DNA of 64,000 bases from Novosphingobium marinum (GTDB taxonomy: Bacteria > Pseudomonadota > Alphaproteobacteria > Sphingomonadales > Sphingomonadaceae). The position numbers and the translations under genes are program-made. Below the pieces are notes generated by a model that worked only from the letters and a program-made list of their open reading frames with translations, made no database searches and was not told the DNA's origin. Below, one piece after another: positions 10,122 through 24,218 of the stretch. The stretch covers positions 62,001-126,000 of the forward strand of contig NZ_JACBZF010000005.1 in the NCBI RefSeq assembly GCF_013408095.1, in the 5' to 3' direction. Every line of letters begins with the position of its first letter. The stretch's first letter is position 1.

Positions 10122-10143
10122 ATTTCGAATGGGGGGTACCGAG

Positions 10144-11532
10144 ATGACCAGCAATCGCCTGATGGCAGGACCCGTGCGAAACGCCGTCTGTACCGCGCTT
10201 GCCGCCGCGCTCGTTGCAGGCTGCACCAGCGGACTGTCGTTGCACAGCGCGACCGGCCATGCCTCGTCCGCGCCTTTGTCGGACAGCAAGGCAGACCGTG
10301 AGGTCGCCAAAATCGAAGCGGCGGTCGCAAAGACGCCCGCCGATGCCGCCGCCCGTTCGGCCCTTGCTCAGGTATACCTGCAGGCCGGTCGCTTCGATTC
10401 GGCTGCGACGACCTTTCAGGATGCCATTGATCTCGGCGCCGCCGATCCGCGCAATGCGCTGGGCATGGCGCTTGCGGACATCGGGGCGGGCAGGAACCGC
10501 CAGGCGATCGTAATCCTCGACCAGTGGCGCGATTCGATCCCGGCTAGCGATCTCGGCCTTGCCCTTGCCCTTGCAGGTCAGACAGATCGCGGCGTTGCGG
10601 TCCTTGCCGAAGCGCTTCGCGGCGGCGACAACTCGCCCAAGCTTCGCCAGAACCTCGCCTATGCCTATGCGCTCGACGGGCGCTGGCGCGAAGCGCGGCT
10701 GATGGCCGCGCAGGACGTACCCGCCGACCAGCTAGACGCGCGGATCAGTGAATGGGCGCGTTCGGGCCGGCCCGAGGACTACAACGTCCGCGTTGCCGGC
10801 CTGCTCGGCGCGCCGGTTCGTTCCGACCCGGGGCAGCCGGTGGCGCTGGCGCTTAATGTCGCGCCTGCCGCGCCGCGAATGGCGGAGGCCGCCCCTCCCG
10901 CCTTCACCGCGCCGGGCGGTGAGCTTCCGGCAGTCGGCGACGATGCTCCGGAATACGTCTTCCCCGATTTCGCGGCCGTGCCGCCGGTCCCCGAACTGGC
11001 CGAAAAGCCGCAAGCCGTGGCCGAGGCCGGGCCTGCCTCGTTCGAAGCGGCTTTCGCGGAAACCGTTCTCGCTGCCGAGCCGGGCTTCGTGTCCCGGCCG
11101 GTGGTACAGCAGCTTCCCGAACGCTCGGTCCAGCGCGATCGCGTGGCCAATACCGCGCGCCTCACCCGCGCCGCTGCCCCTGCGAAAGTGAGCAAGGCGT
11201 CCTACGCACCGGCTCGCGGCAAGGAAGAGTGCACGCATCTCGTCCAGCTCGGCTCGTTCTCCAGCGAGGCGCGCGCGCGCAAGGCATGGGACATCTTCGC
11301 CGCGAAGAACCCTGAGCTTCGCAAGTACGAAATGACGATCACGCCCGCCATTGTGCGCGGCAAGAACTACTGGCGCGTCGCGGCAGCCGGCTTCGATCGG
11401 AAGGAAGCTGCCGGCCTCTGCTCGGACGTCAAGCGTCGCGGCGGCGGCTGCATCGCTTACGCCGCGGACCGGCCGCTGCCGGGGGCGCTGCCGTCGCGCG
11501 GCGACAACGCGCCCCGCATGGCCGCGCGCTGA
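10144..11532 (+). CDS. TPR and SPOR-domain lipoprotein
   Basis: 462 residues from the ATG at 10144, chosen because a G-rich stretch lies just upstream; an in-frame ATG at 10129 is possible. A lipoprotein signal ends at LVAGC (Cys about 27). TPR-like repeats (about 50-200: AARSALAQVYLQAGRFDSA and the following) are followed by an Ala/Pro-rich linker and a C-terminal SPOR domain (about 355-435, CTHLVQLGSFSSEARARKAW). Probably outer-membrane anchored and septum-targeted. Last gene of the ParA operon, closed by a clear terminator at 11585. Confidence 0.88.
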   Translation: MTSNRLMAGPVRNAVCTALAAALVAGCTSGLSLHSATGHASSAPLSDSKADREVAKIEAAVAKTPADAAARSALAQVYLQAGRFDSAATTFQDAIDLGAADPRNALGMALADIGAGRNRQAIVILDQWRDSIPASDLGLALALAGQTDRGVAVLAEALRGGDNSPKLRQNLAYAYALDGRWREARLMAAQDVPADQLDARISEWARSGRPEDYNVRVAGLLGAPVRSDPGQPVALALNVAPAAPRMAEAAPPAFTAPGGELPAVGDDAPEYVFPDFAAVPPVPELAEKPQAVAEAGPASFEAAFAETVLAAEPGFVSRPVVQQLPERSVQRDRVANTARLTRAAAPAKVSKASYAPARGKEECTHLVQLGSFSSEARARKAWDIFAAKNPELRKYEMTITPAIVRGKNYWRVAAAGFDRKEAAGLCSDVKRRGGGCIAYAADRPLPGALPSRGDNAPRMAAR

Positions 11533-11584
11533 AGAAGCGCGAAGTATTCTCGGTCCGGGCGGGTGGTCCCTCGCTCCGGCATGA

Positions 11585-11614
11585 AGCCCCCTCCCTTATC
11601 CGGAGGGGGCTTTC
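11585..11614 (+). terminator. rho-independent terminator after the SPOR lipoprotein gene
   Basis: A 10-bp perfect stem AGCCCCCTCC/GGAGGGGGCT with a 7-nt loop, followed by TTTCGTTTCC. It closes the ParA-SPOR operon before the cytochrome gene. Confidence 0.85.
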
Positions 11615-11681
11615 GTTTCCGGCAACCTTGATCGCCATCGCGAGTTGGTGCCCGGTAATACGCGTCCGGACATGTGGCCGT

Positions 11682-11710
11682 TTGACATGTGCCGCGCCGG
11701 GGTGGATTAC
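11682..11710 (+). promoter_or_regulatory. putative sigma70-type promoter of the cytochrome c gene
   Basis: A perfect -35 TTGACA (11682-11687) and a -10-like GATTAC (11705-11710) are spaced by 17 bp, about 45 bp upstream of the ATG at 11759. Read by eye; no regulator site is obvious. Confidence 0.45.
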
Positions 11711-11758
11711 TCGACGCGGAGATTCATCGCGATCTCCCAAGTAGGGAAGGGGAAACAG

Positions 11759-12277
11759 ATGATACGCTTTGGACGGAATTTGGGTCTCGTCGCCGCTACG
11801 GCGCTCCTCGCATCCTGCGGTGGGGGAGAGACCGAACCGGCTGCAACCGATACCACGACCACCGCGGAAGCGACGCCCGAACCTGCCGCTCCGGCAAGCG
11901 CCGCGGCAGAGGCTCCCGCCGCCGACAATACCGAGACGACGGATGGCACGCAGCTGGCCAACTTCACCGGTACCGCGGAAGCCGGCGAGAAGGTGTTCAT
12001 CAAGTGCCAGACCTGCCATGTCGTCGAACCGGGCGTGAACCGCATCGGCCCGTCGCTGGCCGGTATCGTCGGGCGCGAGGCCGGGACAGTTCCGGAATAT
12101 CAGTATTCTCCCGCCAATGCGAACAGCGGGATCACCTGGACCAGGGAAAAGCTTTTCCAGTACCTGGAAAACCCGCAGCGTATCGTCCCGGGCACGAAGA
12201 TGGCCTTCGCCGGTCTGCCGAATGCGCAGGACCGGGCCGACATCATTGCATTCCTCGAAAGTCACTCGAGCCAGTAA
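11759..12277 (+). CDS. membrane-anchored class I cytochrome c (c2/cy-like)
   Basis: 172 residues. Lipoprotein-type signal with lipobox LLASC (Cys about 19), an Ala/Thr/Glu/Pro-rich tether of about 60 residues, then a c2-type haem domain: haem motif CQTCH, GPSLAGIVGRE, and the sixth-ligand methionine in GTKMAF. A long flexible tether plus a small c-type domain is the design of membrane-attached electron shuttles. It lies next to the photosynthesis cluster, so it could carry electrons to PufC or to an oxidase; that assignment is inference. A GGGAAGGGG ribosome site supports the start. Confidence 0.92.
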   Translation: MIRFGRNLGLVAATALLASCGGGETEPAATDTTTTAEATPEPAAPASAAAEAPAADNTETTDGTQLANFTGTAEAGEKVFIKCQTCHVVEPGVNRIGPSLAGIVGREAGTVPEYQYSPANANSGITWTREKLFQYLENPQRIVPGTKMAFAGLPNAQDRADIIAFLESHSSQ

Positions 12278-12296
12278 GCGGGTTCGAGCGGACCTG

Positions 12297-12334
12297 AAAA
12301 AGGGGCGGTTCCGGTGTCGGAGCCGCCCCTTTTT
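12297..12334. terminator. bidirectional terminator between the cytochrome c gene and hemA
   Basis: An A-run, the 11-bp stem GGGGCGGTTCC/GGAGCCGCCCC (one G-T pair), and a T-run, so it can work on both strands. It separates the convergent cytochrome gene from the end of the bchF-to-hemA operon. Confidence 0.9.
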
Positions 12335-12345
12335 CTTGCCTTTGG

Positions 12346-13566
12346 TCAGGCCGCGATCGCGCGCCTCGCCAGTTCACATTGCGACCAGATGTCGCTGAGC
12401 GCGTCGATCAGCCGGTCGATGTCGCCGTCGCTGTGCACGGGTGAGGGCGTGAGGCGTAGTCGCTCGGTCCCGCGCGGGACCGTCGGATAATTGATCGGCT
12501 GGACGTAGATGCCGTGGTTGTCCATCAGCCAGTCGCTGATCCGCTTGCACTTGTGCGCATCGCCCACCATCACCGGGATGATGTGGCTGGGATTGGGCAA
12601 GTGCGGAATGCCGAGCATGTCCAGCCTGCGGCGGACGGTCGCCACCCGGTCCTTCTGGCGGTCGCGTTCCACATTGCTGGCTTTCAGGTGACGGATCGAT
12701 GCAGCGGCGCCAGCGGCGAGAGCGGGCGGCAGGGCGGTGGTGAAAATGAAGCCGCTGGCAAAGCTGCGCACGAAATCGCAAAGCTTTTCCGACGCAGCGA
12801 TGTAGCCGCCCATCACACCGAAGGCCTTGCCGAGCGTGCCTTCGATCACCGTGATGCGGTCCATCAGCCCCTCGCGCTCGGCCACGCCGCCGCCACGCGG
12901 CCCGTAGAGGCCGACGGCGTGCACCTCGTCGATGTAACTCATCGCCCCGTGAGCTTCGCAGACATCGAGGATCTCGGCGATCGGGGCGATGTCGCCGTCC
13001 ATCGAGTAGACGCTTTCGAAGGCGACGAGCTTGGGAACTTCGGGGCCGAACTGTGAAAGGTGCCGGTCGAGGCCCTCGGGCGAATTATGCTCCCAGATCT
13101 TGTAAGGCGCGCGCGAATGGCGAATGCCCTCGATCATCGACGCGTGGTTGAGCGCGTCGGAGAAGACCACGCAGCCCGGAATTCGGTTGGCGAGCGTCCC
13201 GAGGCCCGCCCAGTTCGAGACATAGCCCGAAGTGAACAGCAGCGCCGCTTCCTTGTGGTGGAGATCGGCGAGTTCGCGTTCGAGGAGCACATGGTGGTGG
13301 TTCGTGCCCGAGATGTTGCGCGTACCGCCCGCGCCGGCGCCGCACTCGTCGAGAACCTTGTGCATCGCATCGATCACGACCGGGTGCTGGCCCATGCCGA
13401 GATAGTCGTTGGAGCACCAGACGGTCACGTCCTGCGTGGTGTCCCCGACATAACGGGTGGCGTGCGGAAAGGCGCCGCGATGGCGCTCGATCTCGGTGAA
13501 GATACGATAGCGCCCTTCGTCCCTGACCGCGTCGAGTTCGCTCTTGAAATAGGCTTCGAAATCCAT
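12346..13566 (-). CDS. hemA: 5-aminolevulinate synthase
   Basis: 406-residue PLP enzyme condensing glycine and succinyl-CoA to 5-aminolevulinate, the first step of haem and bacteriochlorophyll synthesis in alphaproteobacteria. It starts [20 protein letters not shown]; it contains [34 protein letters not shown] and the PLP lysine (about Lys247) in EGTLGKAFG. Normal length (about 405). Last gene of the leftward photosynthesis operon, 16 bp after puhE, so precursor supply is tied to pigment synthesis. A second, constitutive copy elsewhere in the genome cannot be judged from here. Confidence 0.97.
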   Translation of the reverse strand: MDFEAYFKSELDAVRDEGRYRIFTEIERHRGAFPHATRYVGDTTQDVTVWCSNDYLGMGQHPVVIDAMHKVLDECGAGAGGTRNISGTNHHHVLLERELADLHHKEAALLFTSGYVSNWAGLGTLANRIPGCVVFSDALNHASMIEGIRHSRAPYKIWEHNSPEGLDRHLSQFGPEVPKLVAFESVYSMDGDIAPIAEILDVCEAHGAMSYIDEVHAVGLYGPRGGGVAEREGLMDRITVIEGTLGKAFGVMGGYIAASEKLCDFVRSFASGFIFTTALPPALAAGAAASIRHLKASNVERDRQKDRVATVRRRLDMLGIPHLPNPSHIIPVMVGDAHKCKRISDWLMDNHGIYVQPINYPTVPRGTERLRLTPSPVHSDGDIDRLIDALSDIWSQCELARRAIAA

Positions 13567-13582
13567 CGTCGACACCCCTCCT

Positions 13583-14374
13583 TTATAGTTCCGTGACTGT
13601 CCCTGCCCTGTGGGCGGGTATCGCCCAGCGCCAGAGCGCGCCGTCCCTGAACGGCAATGCGAGAAACAAGTGTTCGAGCGTCCCGAGCGCGGCGAGTGCG
13701 AACAGCAGGCTTGCGCCCGCTGCCTCCGCGCTTCCGGAAGGCGCACTCAGTGCCGCGAAGCCGAGCCACACGGACAGCGCGAGGCAGGCCGCGATCGACG
13801 CGATCAGCAAGGGACCGAGCCTGCGCGGCCCGAAATAGCTGTGCAGGTAGTCAAGGTGCGGCGGCAGGATCTCGGTGCTCATGTTGGGCACGCCGAAGAA
13901 GATGTTTATCTTCGTACTCAGCCGCAGGACGAAAAGCAGCAGGAAGATCATCGCCCCGATCTGGTTTGGCGCGGTCCAGGTGAGCGAGATCAGGACGAGC
14001 GCGGTCAGCGCCAGCGCGATCTCGTGCCATGCCAGCGCCGACGCCGCGGCGAAGAAGCGCCCCCTCGTCGAGGCGGAGCGGTCGCATCCCTCGCGCCTCG
14101 GGCCGGCCACGGCGCCCGTCAGGAAGCCGACCTCGTGCCACGCCCAGATAAGGATGGCTCCGGCAAAGGAAGCATAGACGCCCGTCAGCGTGGCCGAACC
14201 CATAGAGGCGAAGACGGCAACGAGCCCGGCAACGCCCCCGATCCCCGCAAGCATGAGGCTGTGCGGGAACGTGCCACGCTCGCGGTTGTCGATCCAGGCA
14301 ATCAGCCCGGTCGCGAGAAACCACGTCGCAATCGTCGCCACGACCGGCAGGATATGGCCGCTCCAGCTTACCAC
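13583..14374 (-). CDS. puhE: photosynthetic complex assembly protein PuhE
   Basis: 263-residue membrane protein with about seven hydrophobic helices, of the DUF3623/PuhE type. Recognisable segments are [27 protein letters not shown] and [23 protein letters not shown]. In Rhodobacter, PuhE modulates RC-LH1 formation and bacteriochlorophyll flow (family knowledge). The GTG start lies inside the last codons of acsF, so the two are translationally coupled; no ATG is available near the expected N-terminus. Followed by hemA. Confidence 0.9.
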   Translation of the reverse strand: MVSWSGHILPVVATIATWFLATGLIAWIDNRERGTFPHSLMLAGIGGVAGLVAVFASMGSATLTGVYASFAGAILIWAWHEVGFLTGAVAGPRREGCDRSASTRGRFFAAASALAWHEIALALTALVLISLTWTAPNQIGAMIFLLLFVLRLSTKINIFFGVPNMSTEILPPHLDYLHSYFGPRRLGPLLIASIAACLALSVWLGFAALSAPSGSAEAAGASLLFALAALGTLEHLFLALPFRDGALWRWAIPAHRAGTVTEL

Positions 14375-15432
14375 GCGGGCTGCAGCCTGATCGTTTCGGG
14401 CAGAACGTTGGGCCTGGCCCGCTGGAAGTAGAGGCGCGCGAAGTTGAGGGCGGCGCCGCCCATGCCGGTCATCCGGAGCCAGGCGCCCGCGACGCCGCCC
14501 CGGGCCTTGCCCTCGTCGATCTTGCGGCTGGCGTTCAGGAGCTTGTGCATGTTCCTGCGAAAGCGCGGATCGTGGATGTCGAGTTCGACCGGGAAGACCT
14601 GACGGGTGATCTGGTTGCAGATTGAGAAGACCTTGTAGTCGTATTCGGTAGGATCGACGCCGAGCGCGGCGTGGAAAGCGGGCCGGCCGTGATCGCGCAC
14701 GTACATCGTTGCGTAGACCGAAAGCAGGAAGAACCGCACCCACAGCTTGTTTAGGCCGGTCAGCAGCCGGGGATCGGAGCGCATGAGCATGGCGAAGGCC
14801 TCGCCATGCCGGAACTCGTCGTTGCACCACTCCTCGAACCAGTTGAAGATCGGGTGGAACCGGTGCTCGGGATGCTTCGCCAGGTGGCGGAAGATCGTGA
14901 TGTAACGCGAATATCCGATCTTCTCCGACAGATAGACCGCGTAGAATATGAATTTCGGTTTGAAGAACGTGTACTTCTTCGTGCGCGTCAGGAAGCCCAG
15001 GTCGATGCCGATGCCCGCGTCCTTCAGCGTTTCGTTGATGAAGCCCGCATGGCGGCTTTCGTCGCGTGCGAGGAGCTTGAACAGCAGCTTGACGTCGGGA
15101 TTCTTCGAGCGCCTGGCGATCTCGGCGTAAAGCACGCAGCCCGAGAATTCCGCGGTGAGCGAGCTGACGAGGAAGTCGATGAACTCGGGTCGCAGTTCGG
15201 GATCGAGGCGTTCGATCACCCCGTCGAAGCTTTCGTCGCGCTTGAAGTGGCGCTTGTTCGGATCGCTCTTCATCTCGTCCATCAGCGCGTCCCATTCGGC
15301 GCGAACAGGCGATACGTCGACGGCGTCGAGTGCGTCGAAATCGGTCGTGTAGAAGCGCGGGCTGAGGACGGTGTTCTCGCGCGCCATCGCCATCGTGTCA
15401 GGCGCGGCTTCGATTTTCGTCTGGGCGTTCAT
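14368..15432 (-). CDS. acsF: Mg-protoporphyrin IX monomethyl ester oxidative cyclase
   Basis: 354-residue diiron monooxygenase forming ring E of bacteriochlorophyll with O2. The two iron-binding motifs are [10 protein letters not shown] and [11 protein letters not shown]; surrounding segments ([32 protein letters not shown]) are typical of AcsF/CHL27. O2-dependent ring closure suits an aerobic phototroph, and the anaerobic BchE is not present in the window. The ATG overlaps the stop of the small upstream gene (ATGA), whose product is a candidate cyclase subunit; puhE overlaps the end. Confidence 0.97.
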   Translation of the reverse strand: MNAQTKIEAAPDTMAMARENTVLSPRFYTTDFDALDAVDVSPVRAEWDALMDEMKSDPNKRHFKRDESFDGVIERLDPELRPEFIDFLVSSLTAEFSGCVLYAEIARRSKNPDVKLLFKLLARDESRHAGFINETLKDAGIGIDLGFLTRTKKYTFFKPKFIFYAVYLSEKIGYSRYITIFRHLAKHPEHRFHPIFNWFEEWCNDEFRHGEAFAMLMRSDPRLLTGLNKLWVRFFLLSVYATMYVRDHGRPAFHAALGVDPTEYDYKVFSICNQITRQVFPVELDIHDPRFRRNMHKLLNASRKIDEGKARGGVAGAWLRMTGMGGAALNFARLYFQRARPNVLPETIRLQPAW

Positions 15433-15719
15433 CGCAGGCTCCCGGGATTGAAACTCACTTCGTAAAGTTCGGAAAGGTCGAAGTAGGCGGCCAGCCTCGT
15501 CCATCCGCGGCGCAGCGGGCCTGCGCGCGTGACCGTGGCGGTTCGCTGGAATTCGATGGTTTCGCCGAAGCGGACCTGGACAGGCTCGCCATGCACGCGC
15601 ACGCGGTCGCCAGGTCCGATCTCGATATCGCCCGCAAGCTCCACGTGCGCATGAAAGTGCGCCTCGCTCTGTTCGATCGCGATCCGGCAAGGTGTGTCGA
15701 AGGACCGGCGGGCCATCAC
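15429..15719 (-). CDS. bciE: small conserved protein upstream of acsF, candidate cyclase subunit BciE
   Basis: 96-residue soluble protein (starts [21 protein letters not shown]) with an [10 protein letters not shown] segment and a beta-rich middle ([15 protein letters not shown]). It sits between puhC and acsF with ATGA overlaps on both sides, the position where, as I recall, Rhodobacter sphaeroides encodes BciE, the extra subunit needed by the alphaproteobacterial AcsF cyclase. Assignment rests on position, size and memory of that family, not on a search. It could otherwise be an RC-LH1 assembly factor. Confidence 0.7.
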   Translation of the reverse strand: MMARRSFDTPCRIAIEQSEAHFHAHVELAGDIEIGPGDRVRVHGEPVQVRFGETIEFQRTATVTRAGPLRRGWTRLAAYFDLSELYEVSFNPGSLR

Positions 15720-16198
15720 GCGTCTCCCGCCGACAGGAAGCGAAGGAACGTCGCGCGGTTATCGGGGCCGAAGCTGCCCAGTTCGATCACGCGTCCGGTT
15801 GCGCTGTCGGTCAGCGACACGGCGCCGTTTTGCCAGAGAGTCAGCGCAAAAGGCGGCTCTGCGCCGATTTCTCGCATGCGGCGGTCGCGGGCGAGGCCGC
15901 GCATGACGCCGCGGACGAACCCGCCGCCATCGTTGTCGCCGACCAGCGTGGCCACCGCCTCGCCGCTTTTCGCATCGCTGACGAGCACCGATCCGTCGGG
16001 CTGGTCTGTGAAATTGAGAAGGCGCGTTTCGACGGGCGCGACGGCGGCCTTTGCCCTTTCGACTGCAGGCACCGCTTCACGGTCCGCGATGCCCAGGCTC
16101 ACGGCGGCGGTGAGGAGGAGCGAGATCGCCACGACCGCGCCAGCCATCGCCAGCGCGGGACGTGAGACGATGTTTTCGTGATCGTGCGAATGGCTCAT
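15716..16198 (-). CDS. puhC: photosynthetic complex assembly protein PuhC
   Basis: 160 residues: a short His-rich N-terminus, one membrane helix (about 15-36) and a periplasmic domain with repeated beta-rich motifs ([18 protein letters not shown], then [18 protein letters not shown]), matching PuhC. In Rhodobacter this protein helps organise LH1 around the reaction centre (family knowledge). Overlaps the puhB stop by 4 bp at its start and the downstream small gene at its end. Confidence 0.92.
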   Translation of the reverse strand: MSHSHDHENIVSRPALAMAGAVVAISLLLTAAVSLGIADREAVPAVERAKAAVAPVETRLLNFTDQPDGSVLVSDAKSGEAVATLVGDNDGGGFVRGVMRGLARDRRMREIGAEPPFALTLWQNGAVSLTDSATGRVIELGSFGPDNRATFLRFLSAGDA

Positions 16199-16869
16199 GC
16201 GACTGCCGTTTCCCTCGGCGCGGCGGCCGAAGCCTGGCGAGCGGGCCGGGCGGCAGGACCGTTTGCCACCCCGCTGCCGTCAGAGTGCTCGCCGACGTGA
16301 GCCGGCTGGCTGGCCATCGCGGCTGCACAGGCATGGGCAAGGATGTCGGCTACCTCCGCTGCCTCCGGAACGGCGCGGAGCATGGGTTGTGGTGCACCGA
16401 TGCGGAAGGGCCTCGCGTGGGGCCACAGGACGGCATAGCCGATGCGGTGCCTGCCGGTCAGGCGCAACGCGATGTCGCCGACATCGCGACCTTGCGGACG
16501 CAGGTCGGCAGCTCCGATCAGCTTGAGCGGAAGGTTGATGCAGGTCGGAAGCGCAACTCCGATACGCAGCACGATGCGCCGGTTGGTGATCGTGTAGACC
16601 GTGGTCCTAGCGACTAGCGCCGCGAAACCCTGGATCAGGGCAATCGCGCAAAGCCCCGCAACAGCGGTCGCCAGCGCGCTCAGCGGGCTGCCGAAGACGA
16701 GCGCGAATACGACGAGGACCGCGAAATAACCGGCAATCCAGCGCGTGAACAGGGCGCTGTGGGCAAAGCACCTGCGTTCGGGCGAGCCCTGCCACAGGAT
16801 CCTTTCCCCGGCCGGAAGGTCGCCGGGGAGGCCGCGAACCGGCTCGTGGTCGTGCTCCGTTACAGCCAC
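16195..16869 (-). CDS. puhB: photosynthetic complex assembly protein PuhB
   Basis: 224 residues. It begins with LPGDLPAGERILWQGSPE, then a hairpin of membrane helices (about 42-85) and a bacterial PH-like domain (TVYTITNRRIVLRIGVALP, then LPLKLIGAADLRPQG), the arrangement of PuhB. It acts as a reaction-centre assembly factor that dimerises and interacts with PuhA (family knowledge). The start is GTG, overlapping the last 10 bp of puhA. The C-terminal 35 residues are Ala/Arg-rich and probably disordered. Confidence 0.92.
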   Translation of the reverse strand: MAVTEHDHEPVRGLPGDLPAGERILWQGSPERRCFAHSALFTRWIAGYFAVLVVFALVFGSPLSALATAVAGLCAIALIQGFAALVARTTVYTITNRRIVLRIGVALPTCINLPLKLIGAADLRPQGRDVGDIALRLTGRHRIGYAVLWPHARPFRIGAPQPMLRAVPEAAEVADILAHACAAAMASQPAHVGEHSDGSGVANGPAARPARQASAAAPRETAVA

Positions 16870-17624
16870 GGTTCCTGCCTCCCGGAATTGGCATAGAGAT
16901 AGCCGCCCCCGAAAAAGGCCGCGACCCGCTCTTCCTCGTACCGGGTGATCTGTCCCGCAGTTTCGGGGTAGGGCGCCCGTGCGAAATCGGCGGCGTTGAC
17001 CGCATCGATCACGACTTCCCGGTCCCTGACCACCGCCATCATCATCGGTGCAAGGACGCGGCCCGTGCCGGTATCGATCTCGAGGTAGCGGACAAGGTGC
17101 TCGGCGCGATCGACCCAGAGATCGGCGACCGTTCCGGCGACGGCGCGGTCGGCACCGATCACCGGCTTGCCGCGCGGATCGTCCTTGCGGTGCGCCACGG
17201 CGATGCTGTCCTCCATCGACAGCGGAACGATGCGCGGTGCGCCGTGAGCGTCGAGATCCGGCCAGGGCGCTCGCAGCGCGAACGCGGCGGGGCCGATGCC
17301 GTCGGTCAGCGGATCGCCCGTCGGGCTGTAGGGAGCGCCCGCGAAATTCTCGCGCCGTCTTGCCGCGATGTCGACCGGCTCGCGGCCCTTGGTCGGAGCC
17401 GTCACCGAGCCCTTGTCGAAGGGCAGATCGAATGTCTTGGTTTCTGCCGTCAGCAGCGGACCTCCCGGTGATTCGAGCCTGCCGCTGAATTCGTCTTCCA
17501 GCGGATAACCCTCTCGCCGGTCCTCTCGCCTTAGGTAGAAAACCAGCGCGATGAAGAACAGCACGAACGCGTAGAACGCCAGTGCCGCGACATCGATCGA
17601 GCCGACTACGTATGCATCTCTCAT
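16860..17624 (-). CDS. puhA: photosynthetic reaction centre H subunit
   Basis: 254 residues: a short periplasmic N-terminus, one membrane helix (about 10-30) and a cytoplasmic PRC-barrel domain. Typical landmarks are FYLRREDRREGYPLEDE after the helix, TFDLPFDKG, and a C-terminal region with VVIGADRAVAGTV and DLWVDRAEHLVRYLE. The start MRDAYVVGS is preferred over an ATG 66 bp upstream because it gives the normal N-terminus. It caps the L/M core and controls QB protonation. First of the puh genes after lhaA. Confidence 0.96.
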   Translation of the reverse strand: MRDAYVVGSIDVAALAFYAFVLFFIALVFYLRREDRREGYPLEDEFSGRLESPGGPLLTAETKTFDLPFDKGSVTAPTKGREPVDIAARRRENFAGAPYSPTGDPLTDGIGPAAFALRAPWPDLDAHGAPRIVPLSMEDSIAVAHRKDDPRGKPVIGADRAVAGTVADLWVDRAEHLVRYLEIDTGTGRVLAPMMMAVVRDREVVIDAVNAADFARAPYPETAGQITRYEEERVAAFFGGGYLYANSGRQEPWL

Positions 17625-17646
17625 TGCTCTATCCTTCCCCGCTCGT

Positions 17647-19064
17647 TCATGTGGGAAACTCGGTAAGCCCGAAGCGACCGGTGCTGCCATTCGCGATGCG
17701 ATTGCGCCCCACCAGCGGGCCGATCACCGCCAGGGTCGCCAGCAGCAACGCGATCTCGATCAGGTAGACGGTGCCGTATCCGGTCGCGCGGTCGGCCAGG
17801 GTCGCTCCGAAACCGTCGTGGACCGCATGGCGCGAGGCGAGGTCGCGGATGATCCCGCCCAGCGCGATGCCAAGGCCGGCGCATGTCGCCTGCACCGCGC
17901 CCCACGCGCCCAGCGCGAGGCCCGCGGAGCCGTCCTCGCCGAGGTTCATCGCCTCGACCAGCGTGCCGACCGAGAACATGCCGACGCCAACGCCGATGAG
18001 GACCGCGCCCAGGACAAGGAGCGCCGCTTCGGAAAACGGGACGGCAAGGATCACGAACAGGAACGCGACCGTCCCCAGTAGCAGTCCGAAGCCCGCAACT
18101 CTCAGCGCGTCGAGCCCTCGATCGAGCCAGCGCGACGATAGCGCGAAGCCGACGAGCGCGCCCAGCGCCCAGGCTCCCGTCAGCCCGGTCGTCGCGCCGA
18201 CCGACATGCCGAGTATCTCGCCGCCGAAGGGTTCGAGCAGCGCGTCCTGCATGGCGAAGGCCGCTGCGCCCATCCCGACCGCCACCAGCAGCCGAACGGT
18301 CGACCGGGCACTGGAGAACGTGCGCCAGACTTCGGCGAAGGGCGGGCGGGGCGTATCGGCGGCGGCGACCTGCGCGCTGCGCGCTTCCTGCTTCCACAGC
18401 GCGATCATGTTGAGGACCATGGTCAGGACCGCCGCCCCCTGGATCACCTGGACGAGGCGGGTCGGCGTGAATTCGGCGAGCAGCATCCCGATGGCGAACG
18501 ATGCCGCCATCATCCCGGCAAGCAGCATCACGTAGAGCAATGCGACAGCGCGCGGGCGCTTTTCGGCGGGTGCAAGGTCGGTCGCCAGAGCAAGCCCTGC
18601 GGTCTGGGTGGTATGGAGGCCGGCTCCGGCGAGGAGGAATGCGAGGCAGCCGGCCACCACCCCGATGGTGAAGTCGCCGGGACGGCCCACCAGCAGCAGC
18701 GCGAAGGGCATGATGGCAAGACCGCCGAACTGCAGCAGGCTGCCGAACCAGATGTAGGGGACGCGCCGCCAGCCGAGCAGCGAGCGGTGCGTATCCGACT
18801 TGTGGCCAATGAGCGCGCGGAACGGCGCCGCGAGCAGCGGGATCGCGAGCATGAGTGCGACCAGCCATGCGGGCACGTTCAGCTCGACGATCATCACCCG
18901 GTTGAGCGTACCGTTGAGCAGCACGGTCGCCATGCCTACGCTGATCTGGAACAGCGACAGGCGAAGCAGCCGCGAAAGCGGCAGGTCGGGGCTCGCCGCA
19001 TCGGCAAACGGCAGCCAGGCGCTGGCAACGCCGGTCCATCTGGAGGCAAGGCGAGCGCCTCGGA

Positions 19065-19068
<4 letters not shown>
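17647..19068 (-). CDS. lhaA: LH1 assembly protein LhaA (PucC family)
   Basis: 473-residue major-facilitator-type membrane protein with about 12 helices, of the BCD/PucC family that guides LH1 assembly. Landmarks: RLSLFQISVGMATVLLNGTLNRVMIVE, ALIGHKSDTHRSLLGWRRVPYIW and QDALLEPFGGEILGMSVGATT. It overlaps the bchM stop by 4 bp and precedes puhA, the usual bchM-lhaA-puhA order. A second family member is at 31101. Confidence 0.94.
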
Positions 19069-24207
<5,139 letters not shown>

Positions 24208-24218
<11 letters not shown>

